A DNA stretch of 64,000 bases from assembly GCA_019359355.1 (NCBI GenBank), contig JAHHHM010000012.1:1-64000 (forward strand), given 5' to 3'. Positions 28,001 to 38,800 of this stretch are shown piece after piece (within the stretch, counting starts at the first letter, position 1; each line of letters opens with the position of its first letter). Origin of the DNA: Microcoleus vaginatus WJT46-NPBG5 (GTDB taxonomy: Bacteria > Cyanobacteriota > Cyanobacteriia > Cyanobacteriales > Oscillatoriaceae). Under the pieces are notes generated by a model. The model saw nothing but the letters and a program-made list of their open reading frames with translations. It searched no databases and had not been told where the DNA came from. The position numbers and the translations under genes were made by a program.

Positions 28001-29149
28001 TCACTCAACTTTAAAGATTTTACAATCCACAAGATAAGGGGAATTGAATGCAGTCATTTCCCCTTCTTTTTTGCCGGCAATGGGAAATAATCTAGCAGAT
28101 AATGGTTTATCTAGCTTAATGGCTAAACTTGCCATATCAATTAATATGGCTTCTATGGTTTCAATTGTGATGTTACCTGGTAGGGGAACAGTATCTAAAC
28201 CACAACCACAAACCGCAGAATATAACAATAAGTTTGTTAAATTATAACTTCCTTCACTTGCTCTTTGAGCCAAACCGGCATCTTCACAAACCGGCAGCAT
28301 TAAACCTGAGTAACCGCAGAGTTTAACTGAGAGGCTTTTTAAAACACGAGTAATGATTGCAGAAATTGCCAGCGTTCCTTGATGCCCAAATTTTCCTAAA
28401 CCAAGAGATTCATAAGAAAAAGCAATGCTGGCACTTTTGTCAAGCGATGGGGCAAGGGAGGAATCAATTCCTCGATATTCGATTTTTAATTTATCTGAAA
28501 GTTGTTTTGCTAGGGTTTCAACTACAGAGAGTTTTTCTTCAAGTATCTGTTTAAAATTTGCTTCGGCTTCTGGCAAATTTTGAGAATGACTAAAGGCTGC
28601 CATTACTAAATCGCCGCACTCTAAGCCTATCGCAAAAGATGGATTACCCTCATGGTAAGATATCGGAAAGAAAGGAATACCAGGCCGGCAGTTTGCCCCA
28701 GCGCAAAATCTAAAGTTTCCAAAGCCGTCTTCTGTTTCTTCAGAAATTCGTTTAATTACGTTTGCCGATGCTTTGGCATTTTCAAAATTAATGCCGGCAT
28801 CAACATCACCAATGTTACTAGAACAGTAAATTACTGATGTATTTTTAATAATTTCTGGAATAACAGCAATCTGTTCGGGGTTACTGACACAGCCAATACT
28901 CAAAAAACTAATATTCAAGTTATGGCAGATTTGCTCGATTTCTTGAATTTTCTTGACAATTTCCGTAGCGGATAAAACCGGCAAATATTCCGCCCAGGAA
29001 TTTGTCGCAATTCGGGTTGTTTGAACTTCATAACCCTGCCTCTCAAAAAAAGCCTTTGCTTGCTGATTAAATTCAGCCGCTTGGGTAATGCTTTCTTCCT
29101 CTATTCGAGATTGCAGAGAGATGCCGGTTGTAATCGTTCTAATTTTCAT
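28001..29149 (-). CDS. DUF711 (UPF0210-like) family protein
   Basis: A 382-residue cytoplasmic protein starting KIRTITTGISL, the family's characteristic opening. Other conserved blocks are SIGCV, FCAGANCRPGIPFFP (near residue 160), YRGIDSSLAPSLD, and a late SGLMLPVCEDAGLAQRA followed by VCGCGLDTVPLPG. Conserved cysteines and acidic residues suggest a metal- or thiol-dependent enzyme, but no reaction is established. It lies 64 bp downstream of the ATP-grasp ligase gene on the same strand, so the two are probably co-transcribed. It faces the dioxygenase gene. Confidence 0.88.
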   Translation of the reverse strand: MKIRTITTGISLQSRIEEESITQAAEFNQQAKAFFERQGYEVQTTRIATNSWAEYLPVLSATEIVKKIQEIEQICHNLNISFLSIGCVSNPEQIAVIPEIIKNTSVIYCSSNIGDVDAGINFENAKASANVIKRISEETEDGFGNFRFCAGANCRPGIPFFPISYHEGNPSFAIGLECGDLVMAAFSHSQNLPEAEANFKQILEEKLSVVETLAKQLSDKLKIEYRGIDSSLAPSLDKSASIAFSYESLGLGKFGHQGTLAISAIITRVLKSLSVKLCGYSGLMLPVCEDAGLAQRASEGSYNLTNLLLYSAVCGCGLDTVPLPGNITIETIEAILIDMASLAIKLDKPLSARLFPIAGKKEGEMTAFNSPYLVDCKIFKVE

Positions 29150-29213
29150 AAAATTACATTTGATAATCTCTCCTTAATTTACTTGAGATTTACTGCTCTT
29201 TCTTCGCACCCTA

Positions 29214-30794
29214 TCATCGTCCATTCCAATTAATCGGATGGCTAGGCGGCGACAACCAGCCGGCATCACCGGCAGAACCCGTTTCCTCATCCAACGCCTT
29301 AACCACCTTATTGTAAATTTCCTCAGCCTGTTGCGGGGAATTGCCAATACTCGTCAGTCCCAACTTGCCAAATTGAGACAGGCAACCCATCAAATGAAAA
29401 ACCGTTCCCGTCTCCGTACTGCTATCAAAATGCAATTGGTTATGAGCGATAATATCCATCAAATCATTGGGCAACAAACCTTGATAGCGGTCTTTTTGCA
29501 AATTGTCAGTAGCTGTGTAAAATTTTGAACGCCCTTGCTGACTGTAAAATAAACCTGTAGATCGCTCATATCGGCCATTTGTTAGCAGCTTAAGCGTCAT
29601 AAACGGATGGGTTGTCCCGCCCTTACGCAAGTTAATTTCAATGGCCTGCATATCCCATTGGCCATTATCTTGACGCACTGCAATAAAATCAACCCCAAAA
29701 CGCTCTAAAGCGCCTTTTTCCGCCAAATTCTGACCTACTCGCACCCCTAATTCCTGCAAGCGCAGCCGGTAAACCTCATCAGCGGGAAACCGGCATCCCA
29801 AGAAAATCTGGCCATCGGGACCCCCTAAAATTTGGTCGTGGGTGGAAAGAATTTCGACCTCGCCATTGGGCATAATCCGTCCCTGCACACTAGGCGATCG
29901 CTTCTCTTCCCCTTCAATAAACGCCTCTGCGATCGCCCCCAATTCTGGAATGCGACTGCTAAAGTTTTCCCACGTTTCGTTAACGGCTTGGAAGCGGAGT
30001 GAGGAAAACTGTTCGCGGATCGCTTGCACTCGGTTTGCCGGCGCGACATCCTGCAACGGTTTCAAGTCTAGCAAGGCATTGCCTTCTCCCGAAAACCCTT
30101 CGTTTAGCTTAATCACCATCCGCTTCAATTGCGGTTCTTTTGCCCACAATTCATCGGCTGCTTCTGCGAGATCGTCAGCCGTGTGAACTAATTGGCTGCC
30201 GGCTGGAAGGGGGACATTACATTCGGTAAAGATTTGCCGGCTGCCGCTTTTCGTACCCCAATACAGCAAATCCGGCGCAGCCGCTAGTAAAGGGATGCCC
30301 AACTGCACCGACAACGCCTCCTCTAGCGGCGTCGAGTTGTAGCAAATCATGTAAGATTTCAGCGGATCTAATGCCTGCCGAATCCGTTGCATTAACCGAG
30401 GGCGTTCTAGAATCTTCTCACTCAGTGGCTTGGGAGAAGTATCGTAGGTGGAGAATAACAGCAAGCGATCACGGGCGTGAGAAAACGGAATTCCCGGTAA
30501 CAGCTGCAAATAGTAATCGATGACGCTAGGGTGCAGCGGCTGGGATGTGACGTAAATCAGCCGAGTAAAAGGGTTGCGGAGGCGGATGAGAGAGAATAGC
30601 AGCCGTTCTTCATAGTGATGCACCCCTTCAATCTTCAACATTTCTCGTTGATCGAGGCTGAGAGAGGGGACGACTAAAATATCGTAGTCGCCGGTGTCAA
30701 ACAAATCCACACTTTGCCAGCGAGTGCGTAAATCAGTCTGAAGTTGTCGGAACTTGTCCGCCTGATCAATGGATGATAAATTTTGAGATTGCAT
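29214..30794 (-). CDS. ATP-grasp peptide ligase, PGM1-related
   Basis: A 526-residue protein matching the family annotated as peptide ligase PGM1-related, named after the pheganomycin ligase PGM1, which joins a nonproteinogenic amino acid to a peptide using ATP. The N-terminal region (LVVPSLSLDQREML, then EERLLFSLIRLRNP) is characteristic. The ATP-grasp core follows, with VIKLNEGFSGEGNALL near residues 225-240. Metal-binding residues are in GVDFIAVR and AIEINLRKGGTTHPF near residues 360-400. No obvious precursor peptide gene is adjacent. It is upstream of the DUF711 gene and divergent from a Uma2 gene. Confidence 0.87.
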   Translation of the reverse strand: MQSQNLSSIDQADKFRQLQTDLRTRWQSVDLFDTGDYDILVVPSLSLDQREMLKIEGVHHYEERLLFSLIRLRNPFTRLIYVTSQPLHPSVIDYYLQLLPGIPFSHARDRLLLFSTYDTSPKPLSEKILERPRLMQRIRQALDPLKSYMICYNSTPLEEALSVQLGIPLLAAAPDLLYWGTKSGSRQIFTECNVPLPAGSQLVHTADDLAEAADELWAKEPQLKRMVIKLNEGFSGEGNALLDLKPLQDVAPANRVQAIREQFSSLRFQAVNETWENFSSRIPELGAIAEAFIEGEEKRSPSVQGRIMPNGEVEILSTHDQILGGPDGQIFLGCRFPADEVYRLRLQELGVRVGQNLAEKGALERFGVDFIAVRQDNGQWDMQAIEINLRKGGTTHPFMTLKLLTNGRYERSTGLFYSQQGRSKFYTATDNLQKDRYQGLLPNDLMDIIAHNQLHFDSSTETGTVFHLMGCLSQFGKLGLTSIGNSPQQAEEIYNKVVKALDEETGSAGDAGWLSPPSHPINWNGR

Positions 30795-30987
30795 GACCCC
30801 AGACCCACCTTGAACCCGATACCAGCGATTTTACAGAGATTACAGGCAAATGTGGTTCCCCCGTCACATTTGGCAATATTTTTTTAATCTTGGCTGACTC
30901 GGTGCGAGTGTTCTTTGCTTTTCCCCACAGCGTTAAACTAGGAAAGCGAGGACAAAGCATTTGCGTGGAGTGTTGTGAGAAAGAACT

Positions 30988-31569
30988 ATGCAAGCTAAGG
31001 AACAGCGCTACTACTCCCCCGAAGAATATTTAGAGTTAGAAACGACGGCTGAATCCAGAAGTGAATATTTTGAGGGTCAAATATTTCCTATGCCTGGTGG
31101 ACTACCCAATCATAATCAAATTGCTGGCAATCTTTATGCAACACTAAATTTTGCTTTCAAAAAACAGAATTATCGCGTCTTTATCAGCGATATGCGTTTG
31201 TGGATACCTCAAGTGCGACTCTACACTTATCCAGATGTAATGATTGTTTCGGGTGCCCTAGAGTTTGCAGAGGGGCGCAGAGATACGATTACTAACCCGA
31301 TAGCAATTGCAGAAGTTTTATCAGAATCTACAAAAAACTATGACCGAGGTGAAAAGTTTAAACTTTATCGGAGTATTCCAAGTTTAAGGGAATATATTTT
31401 GATTGAGCAATCTGAAAAGTCGGTTGAGCAGTTTTTCAAAAATGAAAATAATCAATGGTTGCTTTCTGAATATCAAGGTGAAGAGGCGTTGCTAAGTTTA
31501 AGTTCTGTTGAATTTCAAATTGCGTTTTCAGACCTTTACGATAATGTTGAGTTTGAATCTGAAAATTAA
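30988..31569 (+). CDS. Uma2 family protein (PD-(D/E)XK nuclease-like)
   Basis: A 193-residue member of the Uma2 family, greatly expanded in cyanobacteria. The family signatures are present: the N-terminal [33 protein letters not shown], then the nuclease-like core YPDVMIVSG, and [22 protein letters not shown], whose E and K belong to the PD-(D/E)XK site. A GAGAAAG sequence precedes the ATG. Its biological role is not established; these genes often turn over rapidly. It is complete, in contrast to the remnant at 25753-26003. Confidence 0.92.
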   Translation: MQAKEQRYYSPEEYLELETTAESRSEYFEGQIFPMPGGLPNHNQIAGNLYATLNFAFKKQNYRVFISDMRLWIPQVRLYTYPDVMIVSGALEFAEGRRDTITNPIAIAEVLSESTKNYDRGEKFKLYRSIPSLREYILIEQSEKSVEQFFKNENNQWLLSEYQGEEALLSLSSVEFQIAFSDLYDNVEFESEN

Positions 31570-31617
31570 AGTTTGCGTGTTTTGACGTGAATTTAGGGTA
31601 ATATAATTTTTTTTTAG

Positions 31618-31647
31618 CCACAGATGCACACAGATAAACACAGATGG
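31618..31647. repeat. Dispersed CACAGATAAACACAGATG repeat, copy
   Basis: CCACAGATGCACACAGATAA followed by ACACAGATGG sits 48 bp after the Uma2 gene. It differs by one base in the shared part from the copy at 26217-26249. Confidence 0.75.
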
Positions 31648-31713
31648 GTTAACTGTTGTGTGATAGCGAATTAGATGAGGGGGAATTTTTGCCGGTGGTT
31701 TAATATTGAGGGG

Positions 31714-32136
31714 TTACCGGCAGCAAATCCATTTCCACAACGGATGAGTGCTTCCTTGCCGGCGAATGTGCAATACTCGATCTTCCAAGTGCTTTTGTTC
31801 GTTATGTGGCATTCCTAGCAGAATATTTCGACTTTGCCAAACGAGCACTGATAAAGTCATGCCGATACAAATAGAAAGCCCCAATGCCGGCAAGGGATTA
31901 TAAGCTAAGCTGTAGCGCACTGCTACCCAGGTAAAATGAGATTGCCACAGGGCAATTTCTGAGCGTAAAGTCCAGAGGCTCAAACTACCGACGTTAGCCC
32001 ACAATAACCCCACAACTAGCCACCGGCTATAAACAGTAAGCCGGTGGAGTCGTTGCACTTGAGACTGAAAGGTGGAGTCAGAATTTGCCGGCGTGGCAGG
32101 CGTCTCGGGATCTTGTCGATCTTCTGGATAAGCCAT
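31714..32136 (-). CDS. Small membrane protein downstream of secF
   Basis: A 140-residue protein not assigned to a characterised family. The first 35 residues are polar and acidic. Two membrane segments follow (about residues 38-58, WLVVGLLWANVGSLSLWTL, and 81-102, PLPALGLSICIGMTLSVLVW), then a basic tail ending WKWICCR. It lies 35 bp after secF on the same strand and is probably the last gene of a pdhB-secD-secF unit. I believe similar small proteins occur beside secF in other cyanobacteria, but cannot confirm this here. Confidence 0.75.
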   Translation of the reverse strand: MAYPEDRQDPETPATPANSDSTFQSQVQRLHRLTVYSRWLVVGLLWANVGSLSLWTLRSEIALWQSHFTWVAVRYSLAYNPLPALGLSICIGMTLSVLVWQSRNILLGMPHNEQKHLEDRVLHIRRQGSTHPLWKWICCR

Positions 32137-32171
32137 AGCAGATTCAATTTGGCTGGTTGAGAAGATGCACT

Positions 32172-33209
32172 CTAGCGGCGTTTCTCGCGATCTGGGCTGG
32201 CAGATATTTCTGATGATTCTGTCCCTGGTGCCGGCCCCGCTATCGCTTTACCCGTGCGTTCTCTCCACCAAGCAAGTAGGGAACTTGCTATGAAAATACT
32301 TGAATAAGCACCGGCAGTAAAGCCAATAATTAACGCAAGGGCAAAATATTTTAGTGTTTCGCCACCAAACAAAAAGATGGAAAACAGCGTCAGCAGCACG
32401 GTTAATGTTGTATTAATTGACCGTGTCAGCGTTTGATTGACGGCATCGTCCACAATTTGGTTGATATGCTGGTCGGGATGAAGACTGATCACCTCTCGTA
32501 CCCGGTCATAAATCACCACGGTATCATTCACCGAGAAACCGATAATCGTCAGCAGCGCCACGATAAACAAACTGTCCACTTCCACCCCCAGCACTAAGCC
32601 GAGAATTGAAAAGATGCCCACAGTGATCAAAACATCGTGGAACAATGCCACAAAGGCAAAAAACGCATAGTCTAACTGGAACCTGAAAGTCAGGTAAATC
32701 GTGATGCCGGCGAAGGAAATCAGCAGCGCCAGTAAGCCCGAAGAAAAAATCTGGCGTCCCAAAGTCGGGCCAACGGTGTCAATTTTAACGGCTTGAGAGT
32801 CAAAAGCACCGATTTTTGATTCCAGAGTGGTTCGCAGTTGGGTGCGATCCTGCTCTTTCAATTCCTTTGTCCGAATGGAAATTACCTGCTGGTCTTTTAC
32901 CTTCGGATCTTTATCCAAAATTTGGATTGTACTGCCGCCCAACCCCTGATCTGTCAAAATGTCTCGGACAGTGCCAATCTCGATCCGACGGGGTTTTGAA
33001 GGATCAGCTTCGCTGACGCAATTATTCGGTTTGGTACAGTCGAGTTCAAATTGCAACCGTGTCCCCCCGACAAAATCCAGACTCGGACGAAGGGGGGCGC
33101 GGATGTCTGGCCGAGTCCAAGAGATGACCATTGCAATCAGACCACTGAGAATGATCACGGCAGAAATTGTCCACCAAAGTGATCGGCGTTTGATAACGTT
33201 GAGTTTCAT
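32172..33209 (-). CDS. secF: Protein translocase subunit SecF
   Basis: SecF works with SecD at the SecYEG channel, using proton motive force to pull secreted proteins out of the membrane. The 345-residue product has the N-terminal membrane segment ([19 protein letters not shown]), a periplasmic domain with the [11 protein letters not shown] block, then five membrane segments with the [29 protein letters not shown] and [21 protein letters not shown] motifs. The start ATG overlaps the secD stop by four bases (ATGA), indicating translational coupling. The basic, serine-rich tail is poorly conserved. Confidence 0.97.
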   Translation of the reverse strand: MKLNVIKRRSLWWTISAVIILSGLIAMVISWTRPDIRAPLRPSLDFVGGTRLQFELDCTKPNNCVSEADPSKPRRIEIGTVRDILTDQGLGGSTIQILDKDPKVKDQQVISIRTKELKEQDRTQLRTTLESKIGAFDSQAVKIDTVGPTLGRQIFSSGLLALLISFAGITIYLTFRFQLDYAFFAFVALFHDVLITVGIFSILGLVLGVEVDSLFIVALLTIIGFSVNDTVVIYDRVREVISLHPDQHINQIVDDAVNQTLTRSINTTLTVLLTLFSIFLFGGETLKYFALALIIGFTAGAYSSIFIASSLLAWWRERTGKAIAGPAPGTESSEISASPDREKRR

Positions 33210-34636
33210 GCACTCCCTGCCTTAGATTTCAATGACATGGGCAGATTGGGACAAAACCAGTTTGGTTTACGCAATTGCGGAAAGCTGATGGCAAAAAATA
33301 GTAGAGTGCGACTGCAAGTGAGGGCGGTAAACATACTCACTAACACCCCTAAGCCGAGGGTTAGAGCAAAGCCTCGCACCAAGCCGCTTCCCAACCAAAA
33401 CAGGGCCGCACAGGCAATTACCGTTGTGACGTTGCCATCCAAGATACTGGAAAAAGCCCGGTAGAAACCTGATTCTACTGAGCGGTACAAACTTTTACCG
33501 GCTCGCAATTCTTCTCGTGTGCGCTCAAAAATCAGCACGTTGGCATCCACAGCCATACCAATACTGAGAATAAAACCGGCAATTCCAGGTAAGCTCAAAG
33601 TGACGCCGAGTAAGGCAAAGCTAGCCAGTGTTAGCAGGGAATAGATCACCAGGGAGATATCAGCAATGACTCCGGGCAGCCGGTAGTACAGACCCATGAA
33701 AATCAGCACCAAAAGCAACCCTGCAAGGCCGGCATAAATACTGCGCTGAATGCTATCGCGTCCCAGTGTGGCACCGACTGTGCGGTTTTCGATGATTTCC
33801 ACCGGCACCGGCAAAGAACCGCCTCGCAGCTGCACCGCCAGTTCATTCGCGGCTTCTGCCGTAAAGCGTCCCGTAATCACCGCACTGCCGCCGGTGATGC
33901 CGGTTTGGGCAAATTCTGGCCCGACAACCGGAGCACTAATTAGCCGTTCATCGAGGAAAATGCCGATGCTGCGTCCGGTGCCGGCCAGATTTTTGGTAAG
34001 TTCAGCAAATTTATCGCCTCCCTCCTTATCAAAACTGATGCCAACATTCCAGTTGTTCCCGCTTTGCTCTGGTTGAGCGTAGGCTTCTTTGAGATTTTTA
34101 CCGCCTAAACCAACCTGTTCGTAAAGTTTATTGAACAGTCCGTTTATTTGCTCATTTTTCTGGTCAAGCGCGGCTTGGTTTTGCGCTATTTCCGTTGGAT
34201 CTCCCTCACTCTGTAGCTCAACCTGTTTCGTTAATAATTGCCGCAGTTCTTGCTGTCTCACATTCAATTCTGCGGTCAATTCCTGATTATTGTTTTCTTG
34301 GCGAAACTCTAGCTGTGCGGTGCCTCCGAGAACGCGTTCTGCCTGTTCAGGATCATTTACCCCTGGCAATTGAACAACAATTTGATCTTGCCCCACGGTT
34401 TGCACCAGCGGTTCAGAAACGCCGAGTGCGTCAACTCGGTTTCTCACCACGCTCTCAACATCTTCTAACATTTGAGGCGTGATTTCTTTGACCTCGTCAG
34501 TAGTTTTTACCTGAATTGTCAGTTGTGCCCCACCTTGGAGGTCTAATCCCAGACGGATTGGCACCCGATACAGCACCGTAATGGCACCAATTATCAAAAC
34601 TAAAATGAGAGCCAACCATGAAGTTTGTTTTTGCAT
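33206..34636 (-). CDS. secD: Protein translocase subunit SecD
   Basis: A 476-residue SecD. The N-terminal segment contains [17 protein letters not shown]; the P1 periplasmic region holds [20 protein letters not shown] and VVQLPGV; a Gln/Asn-rich insert at about residues 115-170 is typical of cyanobacterial SecD. The C-terminal membrane part has the [20 protein letters not shown] motif region (here [20 protein letters not shown]) and [12 protein letters not shown]. It overlaps secF and follows pdhB, with a repeat-rich 85-bp gap between pdhB and secD. Confidence 0.97.
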   Translation of the reverse strand: MQKQTSWLALILVLIIGAITVLYRVPIRLGLDLQGGAQLTIQVKTTDEVKEITPQMLEDVESVVRNRVDALGVSEPLVQTVGQDQIVVQLPGVNDPEQAERVLGGTAQLEFRQENNNQELTAELNVRQQELRQLLTKQVELQSEGDPTEIAQNQAALDQKNEQINGLFNKLYEQVGLGGKNLKEAYAQPEQSGNNWNVGISFDKEGGDKFAELTKNLAGTGRSIGIFLDERLISAPVVGPEFAQTGITGGSAVITGRFTAEAANELAVQLRGGSLPVPVEIIENRTVGATLGRDSIQRSIYAGLAGLLLVLIFMGLYYRLPGVIADISLVIYSLLTLASFALLGVTLSLPGIAGFILSIGMAVDANVLIFERTREELRAGKSLYRSVESGFYRAFSSILDGNVTTVIACAALFWLGSGLVRGFALTLGLGVLVSMFTALTCSRTLLFFAISFPQLRKPNWFCPNLPMSLKSKAGSA

Positions 34637-34668
34637 ACTTTTACCCGCTGCAACAATTTTAGATTTTA

Positions 34669-34716
34669 GATTTTAGATTCTTGATTCAATCTAAAATCCA
34701 AAATCCAAAATCCAAA
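34669..34716. repeat. REP-like repeat with 11-bp inverted arms between pdhB and secD
   Basis: GATTTTAGATT at 34669-34679 pairs with AATCTAAAATC at 34688-34698. The element extends right as AATCCAAA repeated three times and left as TTTTAGA repeated. The same AATCCAAA word appears inside the 8637-10904 coding gene. Confidence 0.8.
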
Positions 34717-34721
34717 ATTGA

Positions 34722-35705
34722 CTAGACTCGCAAGCTCACCATTTTTTGCACGGCTTCTACGATTTGCTCTGGTTGAACGATTGTCAGGCGTTCCAGAGCG
34801 CCATTATAAGGAGTGGGAATATCTTGAGAAGACAACCGCAACACCGGCGCATCCAATTCATCAAACAAGCGATCGCTGATTGAGGCAATTAATTCAGCGC
34901 CAATGCCGCCGGTTTTCATGCACTCTTCAACGATAATCACGCGATGAGTTTTGCGGATGGAGGCACCGATGGTGTCAAAGTCAAGGGGTTTGAGGGAAAT
35001 TAGGTCGATCACTTCCGGATCTAACCCTTCTTTTTCCAAACTTTTCACAGCTTGCATGACATGATGCCGCATCCGGGAATAGGTGAGGATGGTGACATCT
35101 TTGCCTTGACGCACGACTTCTGCCTTGTCCAGAGGCAGCAGATATTCCTCTGTCGGCAAGTCTTCTTTGAGATTGTAGAGGAGGACGTGTTCAAAGAATA
35201 AAACCGGATTGTCGTTGCGAATGGCTGATTTCAGCAGCCCCTTCGCATTATAAGGAGTCGAGCAGGCGACGATCTTGAGTCCGGGAACAGCTTGGAAATA
35301 AGCTTCGAGTCGTTGGGAATGTTCTGCGCCTAATTGCCGGCCAACGCCGCCTGGACCCCGAATCACCATTGGGATTTTGAAGTTGCCGCCGGAGGTGTAG
35401 CGCAACATCCCAGCATTGTTAGAAATTTGGTTGAAGGCGAGCAGCAAAAAGCCCATGTTCATGCCTTCAATAATCGGCCGCAGGCCGGTCATTGCAGCTC
35501 CCACGGCCATGCCGGTGAAGCTATTTTCCGCAATGGGCGTATCTAAAACCCGCAGATCGCCATATTTTTTGTATAGGTCTTTTGTGACTTTATAGGAGCC
35601 ACCATAGTGACCCACGTCTTCACCGAGGACAAACACCGAGGGGTCACGCGCCATTTCTTCGTCAATGGCTTCCCGGAGGGCGTTAAAGAAAAGCGTCTCT
35701 GCCAT
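34722..35705 (-). CDS. pdhB: Pyruvate dehydrogenase E1 component, beta subunit
   Basis: PdhB forms the alpha2-beta2 E1 enzyme that decarboxylates pyruvate with thiamine diphosphate and passes the acetyl group to E2. The product is 327 residues, the normal length. Conserved blocks are [42 protein letters not shown] (with the glutamate that activates thiamine), [14 protein letters not shown], and [15 protein letters not shown]. It is the first gene of a minus-strand group with secD and secF, an order I associate with other cyanobacteria. Confidence 0.97.
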   Translation of the reverse strand: MAETLFFNALREAIDEEMARDPSVFVLGEDVGHYGGSYKVTKDLYKKYGDLRVLDTPIAENSFTGMAVGAAMTGLRPIIEGMNMGFLLLAFNQISNNAGMLRYTSGGNFKIPMVIRGPGGVGRQLGAEHSQRLEAYFQAVPGLKIVACSTPYNAKGLLKSAIRNDNPVLFFEHVLLYNLKEDLPTEEYLLPLDKAEVVRQGKDVTILTYSRMRHHVMQAVKSLEKEGLDPEVIDLISLKPLDFDTIGASIRKTHRVIIVEECMKTGGIGAELIASISDRLFDELDAPVLRLSSQDIPTPYNGALERLTIVQPEQIVEAVQKMVSLRV

Positions 35706-35770
35706 CTTATAGAGAATTTAATGGGTCAAACATTAATTTTAATCGCTTATGGTTGCACTTTGAGGATGAG

Positions 35771-35817
35771 AGCGGTAGAGATGGGCTGGGGCTTTCCTGG
35801 TGTTTGCCCCTACCGCT
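35771..35817. repeat. Hairpin element downstream of the surface-protein gene
   Basis: AGCGGTAG at 35771-35778 pairs perfectly with CTACCGCT at 35810-35817, with a GC-rich loop containing GGGC and GCCC. On the plus strand it is followed by TTTTTG. It starts 19 bases after the stop of the minus-strand 2547-residue gene, but lacks a T-run in that direction, so it may be an intergenic repeat rather than a terminator. Confidence 0.6.
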
Positions 35818-35835
35818 TTTTGAGGAAACAGCGCT

Positions 35836-38800
35836 TTAAAAAATGATGCCGAGCTGAGCTACATCATTATCTACGACGAGTTGCAGGTTGCCCTGAGTAT
35901 AAGTGGTGTCGGTTGCGCCGATCGTCTGGGTAAATCCCAATCCAGAGAGATTTGCGCTCACTGCATTACCGGCATCACCAACGACAGTTAATCGGTTGTA
36001 ACCGCCACTTGCCCTCGTCTCCTCCAGCAAATTCAGCAGCGATGCGTAATTCAGGGTGAGGGTGTTATTGCCAGTGCCGGTTAAATCGATACGCTCAATG
36101 GCTGTAATTTTGGTGTTGTCAGCAATGCCGGCAGCTAAATCCAAATTGATGCCGGCACCGTTGAGTTCAAGGGTATCCACTCCCAACCCCCCATCCAGCC
36201 GGCGGAAATTAGAATTGCTAATCCTTAAACGATCATTGCCGGCACCTCCATAAAGCAGGATGTCGGTGAAATTGCCATCGCTGAGGAGATCGTTCCCTTG
36301 TCCACCTACCAACGCCTGACTGTTAGCCGTGCCGGTGAGCATATCATCACCCGGTGTGCCTTGTTGCGTAACAGTGCCGGTGAAGTCGCCACCGAATATA
36401 ACGTAAGATTGCCCTGGTTCAGCCGCCCCTACATTGGCTCTAGGAGAACTCATAATTAAGTCAGCAAAACCATCGCCATTCACATCGCCGGACCCGCTGA
36501 CTGAGAAACCGGAACGGTCACCATTAATGTTGTTAGTCGAGCCACCATTATCAATTCCATGAATGGCAAAGCTACCGCCTTGGGTAATGCTAAAATTCAC
36601 GTCTTGGGCGTCAGCCTTACCAAAGACGACATAAGATTCCCCTCGGCGATTCAGCCCGATATCAGAACCGGGCGCACCAATAATTAGGTCAGCCAAACCA
36701 TCCGCATTTAAATCACCGGCCCCGCTAACTGAGAAACCGAAACGCTCAGGGAACAACCCGCTAATGGTAAAACCGCTGGTGCCTAAATTGTTGAAATTCA
36801 CCGCCTGGTTGTCAGCCTTGCCAAACACCACATAAGCCTGCCCCTCCATAGCTCCAGGATCGGGTGAGTCGGCTAGGTCAGCACCTACAATCAAGTCAGC
36901 CAAACCATCGCCATTGACATCGCCGGCCCCACTGACTGACCAACCGGCACGATCACCATTGTTAATCCCATTAATGGTAAAGCCGCCGGTTCCCAAGGCG
37001 CTCAAATCTACCGCCTGATTGTCAGCTTTGCCAAACACCACGTAAGATTGCCCCTCCCCATTAGGATTAGGCGCACCTACAATCAAGTCAGCCAAACCAT
37101 CGCCATTGACATCGCCGGCTGTATTGACTGAGAAACCGGCAAGGTCAAAATTGTTAATCCCATTAATCGCAAAGCCGCCGGTTCCCAAAGCGCTCAAATC
37201 TACTGCTTGGGCGTTAGCCTTGCCAAACACCACGTAAGATTTTCCTGGGATAGATTGCCCCATAGGGACACCGGGCGCACCCACAATTAAGTCAGCTAAA
37301 CCATCGCCATTGACATCGCCGGCCCCACTCACTGACCAACCGGAACCGTCAGAATTATTAATGCCGTTAATGCTAAAACCACTACTTCCTAAAGCGCTCA
37401 ACTCCACTGCTTCGGCGTCAGCCTTGCCAAACACCACATAAGATTGCCCCCTCAAAGCACTAGCATAGGGCGCACCTACAATCAAGTCAGCCAAACCATC
37501 GCCATTGACATCGCCGGCCCCACTCACTGACCAACCAGCATTGTCACCATTGTTAATCCCGTTAATGACAAAGCCACCTGTTCCCAAAGCATTTAACTCC
37601 ACTGTCTGGGTGTCAGCCTTACCAAAGACTACATAAGATTGTCCCTGGCGAGTGACCCCCGCAGCGGTATGAGGCGCACCCACAATCAAGTCAGCCAAAC
37701 CATCGCCATTGACATCGCCGGCCCCACTCACTGACCACCCGGCAGTATCACCATTGTTTATTCCGTTAATCACAAAGCCACTGGCACCCACCGGCAATCC
37801 TGTACCCGATACAATTCCACTTAGATTTATCTGGTTGGTGACAGTTAGATTCACGTTTGCTGTAGAGGTGCCGGCGTTGCCATCGCTAACGGCGTAGTCA
37901 AAGGATGCTGCACCTGGATTAGTCCCCCGAAAGGTAATCATCCCAGTTGCCGAATCGAGAGAAACTGTGCCATTGGTGGCGTTGAAGACTTCAGCAATTA
38001 TTAGGGGATGGCCATCGGCGTCAGTATCGTTGGCAAGTAAGGTGGTTGCCGGAATATCCAGGCGAGTGCTTAATAGAACCGGAACACTAAAGGGTGTATC
38101 GGCATTTGCCACCGGCAGAGTATTGACGACACCCGTAATCGGGAAATTAAACGGGTTTTCGTCGCCATCAGTTGTGGAGAATTGCAAATTGCCGTTGTAG
38201 GTGCCGGCAGTTGTGGCATTTAGTTGCACTTGCAGTGTTGTGGAAGCACCAACGGCAAGAGTAGCCGGGAGTGCGCCTATCATACTAAAGCCTGCCGGCA
38301 GTGTTAGTCCGCTTAGCGTTAATAAACCCGTGCCGGTGTTGCTAATGGTGAAAGTTTTGCTGACGGGTGTCCCAGGCGTTGTGTTGGGGAAACTGACTGC
38401 TGTTGTTGTCCCGTCTGCGATGTCGGTCGTTCCGTCAAGTACAGCGATTTCTGGTGCGAAATCTGACTCATAAGCACCAATATCAATTCTGCCACCACTG
38501 ACGCGAGGGTTCCCGCGCTGGTCGGTTGTGAGTGGGGCGGCTGAAGGATCACCGGCATTAATGGCACGACTGTCGGGACGCAATGCGCGGGTTTGGGTAG
38601 GGCCACCGTTACCTGCCAGGGGGTTGATATTAGCTGCAATACCCGTGATGTTGCCGGTGGTGTTGCCGGTAATGACCGTGCCGTTCAGGTTGCCGATGAG
38701 GTTGTAACCCTCGGAGGTGAGGATGCCGGTAAAGTTAGGACTGCCATTATTAGCAGAAGTATTGCCGGTGATGATGGTATTTTTTGCTGTCACCGTGCCG

